Made by a program: the position numbers and the translations under genes | Part shown: positions 20,239 through 29,811 of the stretch, one piece after another | Layout of the letters: each line of letters opens with the position of its first letter | Numbering within the stretch: the first letter of the stretch is position 1 | Source of the DNA: Isotricha intestinalis | Lineage: Eukaryota; Ciliophora; Litostomatea; Vestibuliferida; Isotrichidae | Direction: 5' to 3' | DNA: 64,000 nt | Assembly: GCA_023807065.1 (NCBI GenBank) | Contig: JAJJLU010003473.1 | Coordinates: 23,990 to 87,989, forward strand | Notes under the pieces: generated by a model | Told to the model about the DNA's origin: nothing | The model's database searches: none | The model's input: the letters and a program-made list of their open reading frames with translations, nothing else

Positions 20239-21255
20239 ATGACTTCTGTTTCTTTGTCTTGTTCAATATGTTCGGGTACTATAGAAAATCCTGTTACATG
20301 TAAACATTGTGGGAATTCTTTTTGTAATGATTGTGCTGAAAGGTCAAAAAAAAAAAAAAAAGAATGTCCAAATTGTACAATGCCATTTGATTTTACATTT
20401 AATGAAGGAATAAATCATTTGTTAAAAGCACAAGCTAAAAAATGTGATATTTGCAATGATTTATTTGAAATAAATGAATTAGAAGAACATAGAAAAAATT
20501 GTAAGAAATATAAATGTAATTGTTGTGCAAAAATATATAATGGAAAGAAAAATTTTAAAAATCACTTATTAGAATCAGTTCATAAGGATATTATTGTATT
20601 TAAATTTAGTAAAAGCACAATGGATGAAGATTTATCAGATGATTTATATTCTAAATTGAGGGGTTTATTGAATTATAACAAAAATGTAGATGAATTAGAA
20701 AAAAAATTATTAGAATCAGAGATAAAAGAACCTGAAAAAAAAGGAAAAATTTATATAGATTCAAAAGAAATTCATCCTTTTTTAAATTTAACTAAAAAAG
20801 CTTCAGAACCCAGTTTTCAAAGCAATGAAATTAATACAGATGATAAAATCTCTTCAATACGAAAAAATATTGAAATTCCAAATGGATGTTATTTAAATAA
20901 TTTTATGGATTTATACTATTGTAATTCTCAAACAACATTTCAAATAAAATATAATATATGCTATCCTGGTTCTTATTTATGTTTAAGATGTTTAAAATTA
21001 AATCAAATGTATCATAATTTAAAAAGATATTATTTAATTAATAAAGCAGGAAGAGTATCAAGATGTAAAAAGGGAAAATTTCATTGTTATTGTTTATTCA
21101 GAAAAAGGAGCAATGTAAACGATAATACTTTTATTCGAGATTATATTTGTACTAGTGAAAATTTATGTGATTCATGCTTAGAATTAAATGATATAGAAAT
21201 ATTAAAAATATATTTTCCAAATGAAGAATTCTTATATAAAATTTTAAACAATTAA
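20239..21255 (+). CDS. RING finger / TRAF-like zinc-finger protein, 338 aa
   Basis: The first ATG is 20239, two codons inside the longest open frame. An N-terminal RING finger runs CSICSGTIENPVTCKHCGNS, then FCNDCAERSKKKKK and ECPNCTMPF, giving paired Cys/His ligands. It is followed by a second zinc module, CDICNDLFEINELEEHRKNC, and KCNCCAKIYNGKKNFKNHL, resembling TRAF-type and C2H2 fingers. The middle is a charged linker. The last 120 residues are Cys-rich (YCNSQTTF, CYPGSYLCLRCLKL, CHCYCLF-like spacing, CDSCLEL) and probably bind zinc too. RING plus TRAF-type fingers suggest an E3 ubiquitin ligase. A run of 16 A residues encodes the Lys run between the last RING ligand pairs. Confidence 0.8.
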   Translation: MTSVSLSCSICSGTIENPVTCKHCGNSFCNDCAERSKKKKKECPNCTMPFDFTFNEGINHLLKAQAKKCDICNDLFEINELEEHRKNCKKYKCNCCAKIYNGKKNFKNHLLESVHKDIIVFKFSKSTMDEDLSDDLYSKLRGLLNYNKNVDELEKKLLESEIKEPEKKGKIYIDSKEIHPFLNLTKKASEPSFQSNEINTDDKISSIRKNIEIPNGCYLNNFMDLYYCNSQTTFQIKYNICYPGSYLCLRCLKLNQMYHNLKRYYLINKAGRVSRCKKGKFHCYCLFRKRSNVNDNTFIRDYICTSENLCDSCLELNDIEILKIYFPNEEFLYKILNN

Positions 21256-22378
21256 TATTTGTTTATTATACTTAAACAAAAAATAAATTATTTTTGAAAA
21301 AAATTGTTAATTTTTTCTTTGTGTTTTTTTAAATTAGTATTAAACTAGTGGTGAATTTTTTGATTAAAATTTGAATTTAAATCTTTCTTCCATTGATATT
21401 TCTCTTTGAATATTAAAATATAAAGTAATTTATGGATTTCTTATTTGATGAAGATATATTAATTTGTTTATTCTCCAAACACTTTCTTTAATTCGTTTAT
21501 TTTACTTCATTTTATGATTTGGTTATATTTAAATTCTTTAAATGTTTAGATTATATTTATAAATAATATAATTATTATATTTTTTTATTTCAGCCAATAC
21601 TTATGAAAATAATTTTTCAGAATATTGAGAAAATTTAAGAATAATAAAGAAAAAACGAAGACTTTTAATATAGAATTTATACTCAATAGCAAACTGCTGA
21701 TTTAATTAATAATATTTCAATTCTCAAAAAAATGCATTTAAATCTGGAATTATTTTCTATTATTTTCCCTATTTTCTAGAATAAAATATTAATATTATTT
21801 ACAATTGAAAATGAAAAAATTCAAAGAAAATTCGTTAAAGAAATATATTATTTTAATTTATTCTAAAATTTTATTATATATTGAAAGTGATTCTATAAAG
21901 AAATGTTCTATTTTAACTTTTTAATTAATAAATAAATAATTTAAAAATTATTTTTCATAAATAAATAACATATTTTTAAAATTAACTAATTCTTCCAAAT
22001 AACTTTTTAATTTGATTCACATTTTTATCTTTGAATTTGTTTTTTTAAATTAAAAAATTATAATTATTATTTTAATTATATGTATTTATGACGTTCACGA
22101 AATTATCTCCAATGAGTTGAATCAAATTTAATTTATATTAAAACCTTTGAATACAATTTTGAATTCATTTTTAATTATTTTTTTTTTGATTTTTAAAAAG
22201 CAATGTAATAATAAACATTTAATTAATAAATATAATTAAGAAAAATATATAACATTTTATTTATTTTATTTCACTTTAAATATTGAATAAACATTATACA
22301 CAATTATATAAAAAGAGGCAAAAATAATATACAATAATTTTTCACATCTAATAAATATTTACTATAAAAGAATAATTA
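21256..22378. other. intergenic 1.1 kb, weak coding relics only
   Basis: The plus strand shows scattered short open pieces, such as MDFLFDEDILICLFSKHFL near 21432 and QKNAFKSGIIFYYFPYFLE near 21730, with stops between. They hint at a decayed gene but do not prove one. No RNA gene or repeat is seen. Confidence 0.35.
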
Positions 22379-24865
22379 TTATATATTATTATTAAAATTA
22401 TTTTTACTTTCTTCTTTACTTTCTTCACCATTTAATTTAATATTTTTTTTTATTTGAACATCCTCAATCACATAATTTCTACTAGGATGAACTTTCCATA
22501 AATTATTTTTTCCTTTTAACTCAATAAAATAACTTTTTTTAGGGTCTAAAATCACAGTTAATTGTTCAGTTCCTTTTTTTTCACCGACAAATTCCACATT
22601 TGAATTTTTTTCAATATTTATAGTTTCTTTTAAAATTTTATTTTCAGTGTTATTTTCATAATAATAACAAAGACCTAAAGTATGTTTATAAATATAAATA
22701 TTAATATCGACTAATTCTTTTGTTTTTTGGTCTCTGAATTTTTGGATTTTTCCTTTCTCTCTTGTTAATTTTATTAAAGATTGTCTTCCAAAATCTATTG
22801 AAGATTGATAAGAAAAAATTAAATTATATTCATTTAATTCTAAATGTTTAATAAGAATTATTTCACTTTTTCCAGGAAGCAATTTTATATGATATGATGT
22901 ACCTTTATATGGAGGAAGTAATTTTAATCCTTCAAATTTAGTATATTTAACATCTTCTAATAAAATTGCATCTTTTTCAAAGTTTTCAAAATAAATATAG
23001 GTAAAGCCTGATGTTGTTGTATTAGAATATTTTTTACAATTAGGAGCTCCTTCTTCTGAAAAATTAATACAAGTGTTTTGAATTTTTGCACAAGATATAA
23101 AAATCTTTTCTAAAATATTTGGATATAATTCATTTTCTTCTTTATTTATTTCTATTCTTTCATTTGAATAAATTGAAATTACATATGATGTTTCTGTATT
23201 TATATCTGATAATTCGCAATATAAAAGATATTCTCCTTCAGTTAAATATTTATCTAAAATTAATTCCCTTGATTGTTCCATTTTCCCATCGATATACTCA
23301 ATATTTTTTTTTCCATTTCTTATTTCAAATTTTGATAATATCATTCTGCTAATATTAAAATTGTTTACATTTTTATTTTTTTCAATTGTCTCTTCTTGAA
23401 TTAAAGCAATTTGACAATGAGCAATTTCATCTTCATTTTGAGGTTGAAAGTCAGTTATTTTGAATTTAATTAAAGCATATGAATTTTCTTTTTGAAAAAT
23501 TTGAACACTTTTATAAAAATAATTATCATTATATTCACAAATTTTAATCTTACTAAAATAATGTTTAAAATCTTTTAAATCCATATAAAAGCAATTATCA
23601 TTTTCTTGATAATCTAATTTTTTTTTCAAATCATCATTCCAAAAAGAAGAAGCAGAACTCCAATCTCCAATCCATTCAATATTAGACCATAAATTTCTGA
23701 TTTTTAAAACTAATTTATAATTTTCATCAACAAAGGTAGTATTAGCAAGAGTTTGGTTTCCAAATCTCAAATCATCAAAAGTTAATTCATAAACCATAAT
23801 AATTGGATATTCAAATTCAGGATTTAAACCAATTTCCTTTAATAAGTCTTTTGAAGCTTCAGTTTCACCTGAACTTCCCATAATAATCCAATTCTTACTA
23901 TAAGCATCAGATAATAAATAAATTAAATCATCATATGAATTATCAAAAATTATTACTGGAGCATAAGTTAAATCTCTTAATATTCCTTCAACTGTTTTTA
24001 AATCTATATTATTATATGAACCATATGTTTTTGCGTATGATTTTTCTAATACTTGAGTCCAGAGATATTTCTTTTTGTTTGATGTAAATATTAATTTATT
24101 TTCAGTTTTTGAATATGGAAAAAAATCATCTATTATTATTTCTTTTAAATATCCATTTTTACATATTTTTGTACAAAAAAGTCCATTCTCATTTTTTTCT
24201 TTAGTTTTAAATATTTTTGTTATTATTTCTGGATAATCTACTAAAGATGTTAATACACTTATGAAACTTTTATTTGATAATTCTCCTAATTTGATTTCGT
24301 CACAGGAAAATGATAGACCAAATATTTTGTTTTTTTCTTTTTTATTTATTGTACTCTCTCTTATCCATTTAATATTATTATATTTTTGCTGAAGCAAGGT
24401 TTTTTTTTGGTTTTTTGTTTTTTTATAACCTTTAATTAAACTATTTATATTTGGAGGAAATTCATTGTCATAAAATTTACTATTAGTTTTGTTTAAATCT
24501 TCTAAAATATTTTTGTAATTTTTATTTGAATTTTTTTTTAAAATATTTTTAAATATACTTTTTATTATTTTAGTCAAATGTTGTTTTTCTCCTATGAAAT
24601 TTCCTACTTTTAATTGAAAATTCATTTTAGTATCTATTTGATTTGGATTAAAGTTTATAAATTTTTGAGTTAATGATTGGGCATTATTATTATCGTCATT
24701 ATCAATATTATTATTATTATTATTATTATTTCTTCTAGATAAGCTATTATTATTATTTTGTTCAAAATAATCACTTTCATTTAATGATTCATTTGGTTCA
24801 AAGGAATCAGATTGAGATTCTGAATTATTTAATGCACTTTGAAGGTTTAATATATGTCCTTCCAT
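22379..24865 (-). CDS. calpain-like protein, catalytically inactive, 828 aa
   Basis: The N-terminal 65 residues are Ser/Asn-rich. Residues about 165-420 form a CysPc-like domain, recognisable from VLTSLVDYPEII, the LFCTKICKNGYLKEIIIDDF segment, KYLWTQVLEKSYAKTYGSY and IRNLWSNIEWIGDWSSAS (the calpain LRNPWG..EW.G.W block). The catalytic Cys position reads Lys (LGELSNKSF, about residue 197, against family GxCxFL). The His block (about residue 360, VYELTFDDL) has no His, and the Asn in IRN is kept. It should therefore not be a protease. The region after 430 is beta-rich and resembles calpain-type beta-sandwich domains in tandem. A microsatellite encodes the Asn run near the N-terminus (24712-24735). 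Confidence 0.8.
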   Translation of the reverse strand: MEGHILNLQSALNNSESQSDSFEPNESLNESDYFEQNNNNSLSRRNNNNNNNNIDNDDNNNAQSLTQKFINFNPNQIDTKMNFQLKVGNFIGEKQHLTKIIKSIFKNILKKNSNKNYKNILEDLNKTNSKFYDNEFPPNINSLIKGYKKTKNQKKTLLQQKYNNIKWIRESTINKKEKNKIFGLSFSCDEIKLGELSNKSFISVLTSLVDYPEIITKIFKTKEKNENGLFCTKICKNGYLKEIIIDDFFPYSKTENKLIFTSNKKKYLWTQVLEKSYAKTYGSYNNIDLKTVEGILRDLTYAPVIIFDNSYDDLIYLLSDAYSKNWIIMGSSGETEASKDLLKEIGLNPEFEYPIIMVYELTFDDLRFGNQTLANTTFVDENYKLVLKIRNLWSNIEWIGDWSSASSFWNDDLKKKLDYQENDNCFYMDLKDFKHYFSKIKICEYNDNYFYKSVQIFQKENSYALIKFKITDFQPQNEDEIAHCQIALIQEETIEKNKNVNNFNISRMILSKFEIRNGKKNIEYIDGKMEQSRELILDKYLTEGEYLLYCELSDINTETSYVISIYSNERIEINKEENELYPNILEKIFISCAKIQNTCINFSEEGAPNCKKYSNTTTSGFTYIYFENFEKDAILLEDVKYTKFEGLKLLPPYKGTSYHIKLLPGKSEIILIKHLELNEYNLIFSYQSSIDFGRQSLIKLTREKGKIQKFRDQKTKELVDINIYIYKHTLGLCYYYENNTENKILKETINIEKNSNVEFVGEKKGTEQLTVILDPKKSYFIELKGKNNLWKVHPSRNYVIEDVQIKKNIKLNGEESKEESKNNFNNNI
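24712..24735 (-). repeat. (ATT)n trinucleotide tract coding poly-Asn
   Basis: A run of ATT units on the plus strand encodes consecutive Asn in the N-terminal tail of the second calpain-like protein. It is likely length-polymorphic. Confidence 0.7.
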
Positions 24866-25090
24866 TATTAAAATTTAATATATTTTTTACTTAAATGAAA
24901 ATATTATTTATTTATTTATTGAATAATTCAACTTTTTAATTCTAAGACACAACCTTATTTTTCTGTTTAAATATCATTTAAATTATTTTTAAAGTTATTT
25001 TATCAAAATATTAAATAATAATTTCAAAGTTAAAAAAAATAAATTAATTTTTTTTTTTCATAAAGGATTTTTTTGATAAGAATAATAATA

Positions 25091-25774
25091 ATGAACAAAA
25101 TACCTCAAAAAAAAAAAAAAGAAAGACAAATAGATTTATGCAAATTAAAAGAAAAAGTTAAAAAATCAATGAAAGAAATTAAACAAGTGAATGCAAATAA
25201 AATAGAAGAAAAGGGAACTGAAAATTTATTTAAAATAATATGTAACAGAGAATTATCCACAAAAGAAATATTTGACAAATTTTTTTATTTAAGAACAAAT
25301 AAAACAGAAAATCTAATAGAGCAATATAGTTATATGAGAAGTTTATATTCATATTTAACTCAATTATTAGCAAAAAATGAAATAATTATTAAAATAAGTA
25401 ATGAAAAATCACTTCTTAATATTAATGAACAATGTAATGGAGTTGATTTTCCAAATAATTCTTCTTTGATCAAAATTGAGAATCAAAAAATAATTCATTT
25501 AAACAAGGAAGAGATAGATCCTGAAATTAAAAAAGATAAAATTTATACAAGAATATATTCTTTATTTGAGAAAATTATAAAAAATAATGATAATAAAATT
25601 TTAGATGAATTTAAAAAAATAATAGGAGAAAATAATTATCAAAGATACATAAATTTTAGAAAGGATAAATCAATTGATGAAGTTATTGTATATGAAAAAG
25701 ATCAATATTCAATAAAGTTTAGAAGGAGTAATGGATATATTTATTTTTCTTTAGGAAAAAAAAATAATATATAA
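25091..25774 (+). CDS. unrecognised protein, 227 aa
   Basis: The first true ATG in the frame is 25091 (MNKIPQKKKKER); the open frame extends six codons upstream without an ATG. It starts with a basic segment, then helices (ICNRELSTKEIFDKFFYLR, and IEQYSYMRSLYSYLTQLLA). It ends with a compact alpha/beta-looking segment (YSLFEKIIKNND, IVYEKDQYSIKFRRSNGYIYF). No signal peptide, membrane segment or known motif is seen. The residue balance and absence of stops over 227 codons support coding. It lies 340 bp upstream of the APC8 gene, same strand; no functional link is visible. Confidence 0.7.
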   Translation: MNKIPQKKKKERQIDLCKLKEKVKKSMKEIKQVNANKIEEKGTENLFKIICNRELSTKEIFDKFFYLRTNKTENLIEQYSYMRSLYSYLTQLLAKNEIIIKISNEKSLLNINEQCNGVDFPNNSSLIKIENQKIIHLNKEEIDPEIKKDKIYTRIYSLFEKIIKNNDNKILDEFKKIIGENNYQRYINFRKDKSIDEVIVYEKDQYSIKFRRSNGYIYFSLGKKNNI

Positions 25775-26114
25775 ATTTGAATGATGACAATTTTAAAAAA
25801 TTTATATAAATATATATAAATCTTATTTAAATAAAAATTTAAATAAATTTAAAAAATAATTTAATAAAAAAAAATAAATGTAAATATGCAAAATACCATC
25901 CTTTATTCCTTTAGGAATTTTAAAGGAAAATTATTTAAAACAAATTTAGATATTTGAAATATGTAATTTACAAATAAGTATTATTTAAATATAGAAAAAT
26001 AATCATACAAGGAAATCTTTTTTTATAATATCAACAGATTTTTTTACTTTTACACTTTTGAGATTATTAATTTGAATTTATAATTAATAAATAATTTAAA
26101 AATAAATTTAAAAA
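25775..26114. other. intergenic, no feature seen
   Basis: AT-rich 340-bp spacer upstream of the APC8 gene. No motif stands out apart from the A-rich context before the ATG. Confidence 0.6.
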
Positions 26115-27953
26115 ATGAATTCATCATTACAAATTCAAAATGCTAAGAATTTAAACACAACTAATCAAAGTTTAAACATGAGTATAGATGATATTGACTT
26201 ATCAAATTTAACAACAATAAAGTTAGACAATATTCTTGAAAATTTAAAAAAATTAAAAGTAGATTCAAATACCATTGAAGAATTAAGAGTAGCAACAAAA
26301 CTTTTAAAAAGATTTAAATTATTAGAAAGTACAAAATGGTGTTGTGAATTATTAAATTCAATCACAAATAATTCAAATGAATCAGATTTTATTCAAGGAA
26401 AAAATTTAACAAATATTTTTAATAAAGCAATGAATCAAAAATCTAGTTTAAATCCAATATCAAATTTTTCAATAGGAAATAAATATATAAGTTTATATCA
26501 AAGATATAAAAATAATGAATATAAAATAAAAGATATCCTTACATATGCAAATTGTCTTTTTGATTTAAGAGAATATTTAAAGTGTTTAAATACTTTAAGT
26601 AATTATACAAATAATGAAACTCCAACTGCAATGTTTTTATATTATTATTGTCAATATATGATTATTCAACAAAAAATGCAAGAAGAAAAACTAGAAAATT
26701 CAGATAATTTAAATTTCAAATATTCATCTTCTATAGAAATAAATAAATTACAAAAAGAGTTATCTCAAAAAGAAGAAAATTTTTCTCCATTTATGAATTA
26801 TTTATATGGAGTTATATTAAAAGATTTAAAAAGATATAATGAAGCAAAAAATTATTTTATAAAATGTTTAAATGAATTTCCTTTTTTATGGTCATGTTGG
26901 TTAGAATTATGTTCAATACTAAAAATAATAGATTATAATAATATATTTAGTGAAATAACAGAACATTGGATGAAATATTTTTACTTATCTAACTATTTAT
27001 CAGAAAAAAATAATGAAACAGAATCAATAACAATATTAAATAACTTAAATCTTCATTTTCAAAATAGTATATTTATTATAAATTCCTTAGCAATATCCTA
27101 TTATCAACTTCATGAATATGAAACATCATTAGAATATTTTGAAAAATTATTTCAAATAGACCCAAATAGATATGAATCATGTGATATATATTCTCATATT
27201 TTATTTATAAAAGAAAATTATTGTGAACTAAGTAATTTAGCATATAAATGTTATCAAAATGACAAATATCGTCCAGAAACGTGTTGTGTAATTGGAAATT
27301 ATTATGCATTAAAAGGAGAACATCCAAAAGCAGTTTCATTTTTTAAAAGGGCAGTTAAATTAGATAATTCATTTTTATATGCATGGACTTTAATGGGTCA
27401 TGAATATTTAGAAATGAAGATAATATCAGCTGCTGTAGAATCATATAGAACTGCAGTTGATATAGATAAAAATGATTATAGAGCCTGGTATGGTTTAGGT
27501 CAAACATATGAAATTCATCAAATGTATAATTTTGCAATTTATTATTTTATTCATGCTGCAAAAGCTAAACCAAATGATAGTAGAATGTGGACTGCAATTG
27601 GATTATGCTATGAGAAAATTGATAAAAAGAAAGAAGCAATTAAATGTTATGAAAAAGCTATTGAATTCAAAGATAAAGAAGGTATTGCTTTATTTAAAAT
27701 GGCAAAGTTATATTCTAGTTTAGGTGATGAGGATAAAGCTGCTATTTGCTTTAAAGACAACTTAGGAAGAAATGTTGGAGATAATAATATTGATAGTGAA
27801 GAAATGGTTGAAAGTTGCTTATTTCTTGCTAAATATTATAAAGTGAGAGGACAATATGAAGATGCTTATAATATTTTAATTAAGTTTAAAGATTATGAAG
27901 GGAAGGAGAAAGATGAAATACAACAATTACTAAGGGAATTGTCAATGAATTAA
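26115..27953 (+). CDS. CDC23: anaphase-promoting complex subunit APC8/CDC23
   Basis: 612 aa, ATG 26115 to TAA. It is built of TPR repeats through most of its length. The C-terminal array is diagnostic: AWTLMGHEYLEMKIISAAVE, YRAWYGLGQTYEIHQMYNFA and MWTAIGLCYEKIDKKKEA match the strongly conserved superhelix of APC8. The N-terminal NEYKIKDILTYANCLFDLREY segment corresponds to the dimerisation half. APC8 is a scaffold TPR subunit of the APC/C ubiquitin ligase and helps hold coactivator and neighbouring TPR subunits. The length is typical. An unusual Asn/Thr-rich N-terminal 40 residues precedes the repeats. CDC16 and CDC27 share TPRs, but the YRAWYGLGQTYE block favours CDC23. Confidence 0.9.
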   Translation: MNSSLQIQNAKNLNTTNQSLNMSIDDIDLSNLTTIKLDNILENLKKLKVDSNTIEELRVATKLLKRFKLLESTKWCCELLNSITNNSNESDFIQGKNLTNIFNKAMNQKSSLNPISNFSIGNKYISLYQRYKNNEYKIKDILTYANCLFDLREYLKCLNTLSNYTNNETPTAMFLYYYCQYMIIQQKMQEEKLENSDNLNFKYSSSIEINKLQKELSQKEENFSPFMNYLYGVILKDLKRYNEAKNYFIKCLNEFPFLWSCWLELCSILKIIDYNNIFSEITEHWMKYFYLSNYLSEKNNETESITILNNLNLHFQNSIFIINSLAISYYQLHEYETSLEYFEKLFQIDPNRYESCDIYSHILFIKENYCELSNLAYKCYQNDKYRPETCCVIGNYYALKGEHPKAVSFFKRAVKLDNSFLYAWTLMGHEYLEMKIISAAVESYRTAVDIDKNDYRAWYGLGQTYEIHQMYNFAIYYFIHAAKAKPNDSRMWTAIGLCYEKIDKKKEAIKCYEKAIEFKDKEGIALFKMAKLYSSLGDEDKAAICFKDNLGRNVGDNNIDSEEMVESCLFLAKYYKVRGQYEDAYNILIKFKDYEGKEKDEIQQLLRELSMN

Positions 27954-28056
27954 ATTATATATTTATTTTTTTTGAATTTATATTTTTTTATTATAATTTG
28001 TGAAGATATATGTAAAAATTTTTTTTTATAATAAATAAAAAAGAAAACAAATAATT

Positions 28057-29616
28057 ATGTCATTAAATGAAAAAAGAGAAAGAGAAGAAATTAAACAATC
28101 AACTATTGATAATTTCTTTCCAATAAAAAAAAAGAAAGAAGATCCAATTGAAAGAGATTCAAATTATTTTGTGAATTTATCTTTAGAAAGTAATTGTTTA
28201 AACAAAACAATATGTCAAATATGTAGAAAAGATATATCTCAAAATATCAAAATATTATGTAATGAATGTGAAAATTTTTTTTATTGTATAGAATGTTTAG
28301 TTCAATTAAAACATTTAAATCATTCATATCATATTTGTGATAAATTATCTTTCCCTTTTTTTACTCATGATTGGTCTTTAAATGATGAATTAAAATTAAT
28401 ATCTTCTGTTTCTAAATGTGGTCTAGATAATTGGGGAGATATTTGTGATAATTTAACAAATAGAGGAAATATTGAATGTGAAGCACATTATTATACTTTT
28501 TATTATAAAAATAAAGACGAAAAATATCCAAATGAAAATTATATTATATTAAATGATGATAAAACAATTAATAACAAAATTAAGGAAAATAATGAAAAAA
28601 ATGAAAATGAAGTAAAAGACATGAAAAAAAAATATCCAGGAAAAATTCCAGAATTACCAAATCAACAAGAAAAAAATAGAAAAAGAAATGGAAGAAGTGT
28701 AATGAGAAATTATAGAAGTGGTAATATATCTGGAATTAATTCAGCAGCTGAAATTTTAGGTTATTTACCAAAAAGAGATGAATTAGAAATTGAATTTTTA
28801 AATGATGCTGAATTACCTTTAGCAGAATTAGAATTTTTAGATGAAGATACTGAATTAGATAAAAAAATTAAAAATGACGTTTTAATTGCTTATAATTATG
28901 AATTAGATGAAAGAGCTGAACATAAAGATTTTATTATTAAAAAAGGTTTATTTGATTTAAAAAGACAGAATTCAATTGAATGTAGATTGAGTAAAGAAGA
29001 TAGAGAAATATTAAATTTTTTAAAACCTTTTGCTAGATTTTATGATAATTCTGATTTTTATGATTTATTTGAAGGTTTGGTCCTTGAAAAAAATTTAAAA
29101 CAAAAATTATATCAATTAAAAAATTATCAAAAAATTGAAAAACAAGGAAAACATGAAAAATTAACTACTTTAGATGATTTAAAGAAATATTTGGAAATAG
29201 ATAATAAAAGTAAAGTTAAAAAAAAAGAAAAAGAAAATAACAATGAATTACAAATTCAAACTAATACTTATAGTTTATTAGGTGAAAGAGTTAAGAGATT
29301 TATACATTTTAATGAAAATATCAATTTAAATGAATTTTTTGATGAAAAAGAAAAAAATTTTATTAAAGAAATGCCTTTGGCAAAAACCACATTTGCAGAT
29401 ATAAAAATGAAAATACAATCTCATTTTAACAAAAATATTCCTATAAATAAAGATAATATTGATGCAGGAATTTCAGATATTTTACTTAAATATGGTTTAG
29501 AAAAAAAAACTTATGAAGAAATATTTAATTTTTATTTAAAAAAATTAATAAATGAATACAACATTTCCACAAATGACAACACAAAGACAATTAATGAGAA
29601 TAATTCACAAAAATAA
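28057..29616 (+). CDS. ADA2: transcriptional adaptor ADA2 with N-terminal PIP-box-like motif
   Basis: 519 aa. Order: N-terminal tail with QSTIDNFF followed by IKKKK (residues about 13-25); ZZ zinc finger (CQICRKDISQNIKILCNEC, then FYCIECL) about 48-95; SANT domain (HDWSLNDELKLISSVSKCGL, NWGDICDNL) about 103-150; the ADA2-specific middle region (EILGYLPKRDELEIEF, AELPLAELEFLDEDTELD, FARFY); and a C-terminal SWIRM domain (about 430-510). This is the full ADA2 layout. ADA2 binds and stimulates the GCN5 acetyltransferase in SAGA/ATAC-type complexes that acetylate histone H3. The QxxIxxFF motif is not a usual ADA2 feature. The gene is 103 bp downstream of CDC23 on the same strand. Confidence 0.93.
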   Translation: MSLNEKREREEIKQSTIDNFFPIKKKKEDPIERDSNYFVNLSLESNCLNKTICQICRKDISQNIKILCNECENFFYCIECLVQLKHLNHSYHICDKLSFPFFTHDWSLNDELKLISSVSKCGLDNWGDICDNLTNRGNIECEAHYYTFYYKNKDEKYPNENYIILNDDKTINNKIKENNEKNENEVKDMKKKYPGKIPELPNQQEKNRKRNGRSVMRNYRSGNISGINSAAEILGYLPKRDELEIEFLNDAELPLAELEFLDEDTELDKKIKNDVLIAYNYELDERAEHKDFIIKKGLFDLKRQNSIECRLSKEDREILNFLKPFARFYDNSDFYDLFEGLVLEKNLKQKLYQLKNYQKIEKQGKHEKLTTLDDLKKYLEIDNKSKVKKKEKENNNELQIQTNTYSLLGERVKRFIHFNENINLNEFFDEKEKNFIKEMPLAKTTFADIKMKIQSHFNKNIPINKDNIDAGISDILLKYGLEKKTYEEIFNFYLKKLINEYNISTNDNTKTINENNSQK

Positions 29617-29811
29617 TTTATATTTTTTTTTAATTGATTAAATAAATTAACTAAGAATAACATCCAAAAAATGAAAACCCAATTCAAACAATAAAAAAAT
29701 CAAAATTTGTTTTCTTTAAATTAAAATTAATGATAATTAATTTTTTAAAACTTAATTGTTTAAATAAAACATAATTTAAAAATTTAAAATATTTTATAAT
29801 TTTAAAATCAA

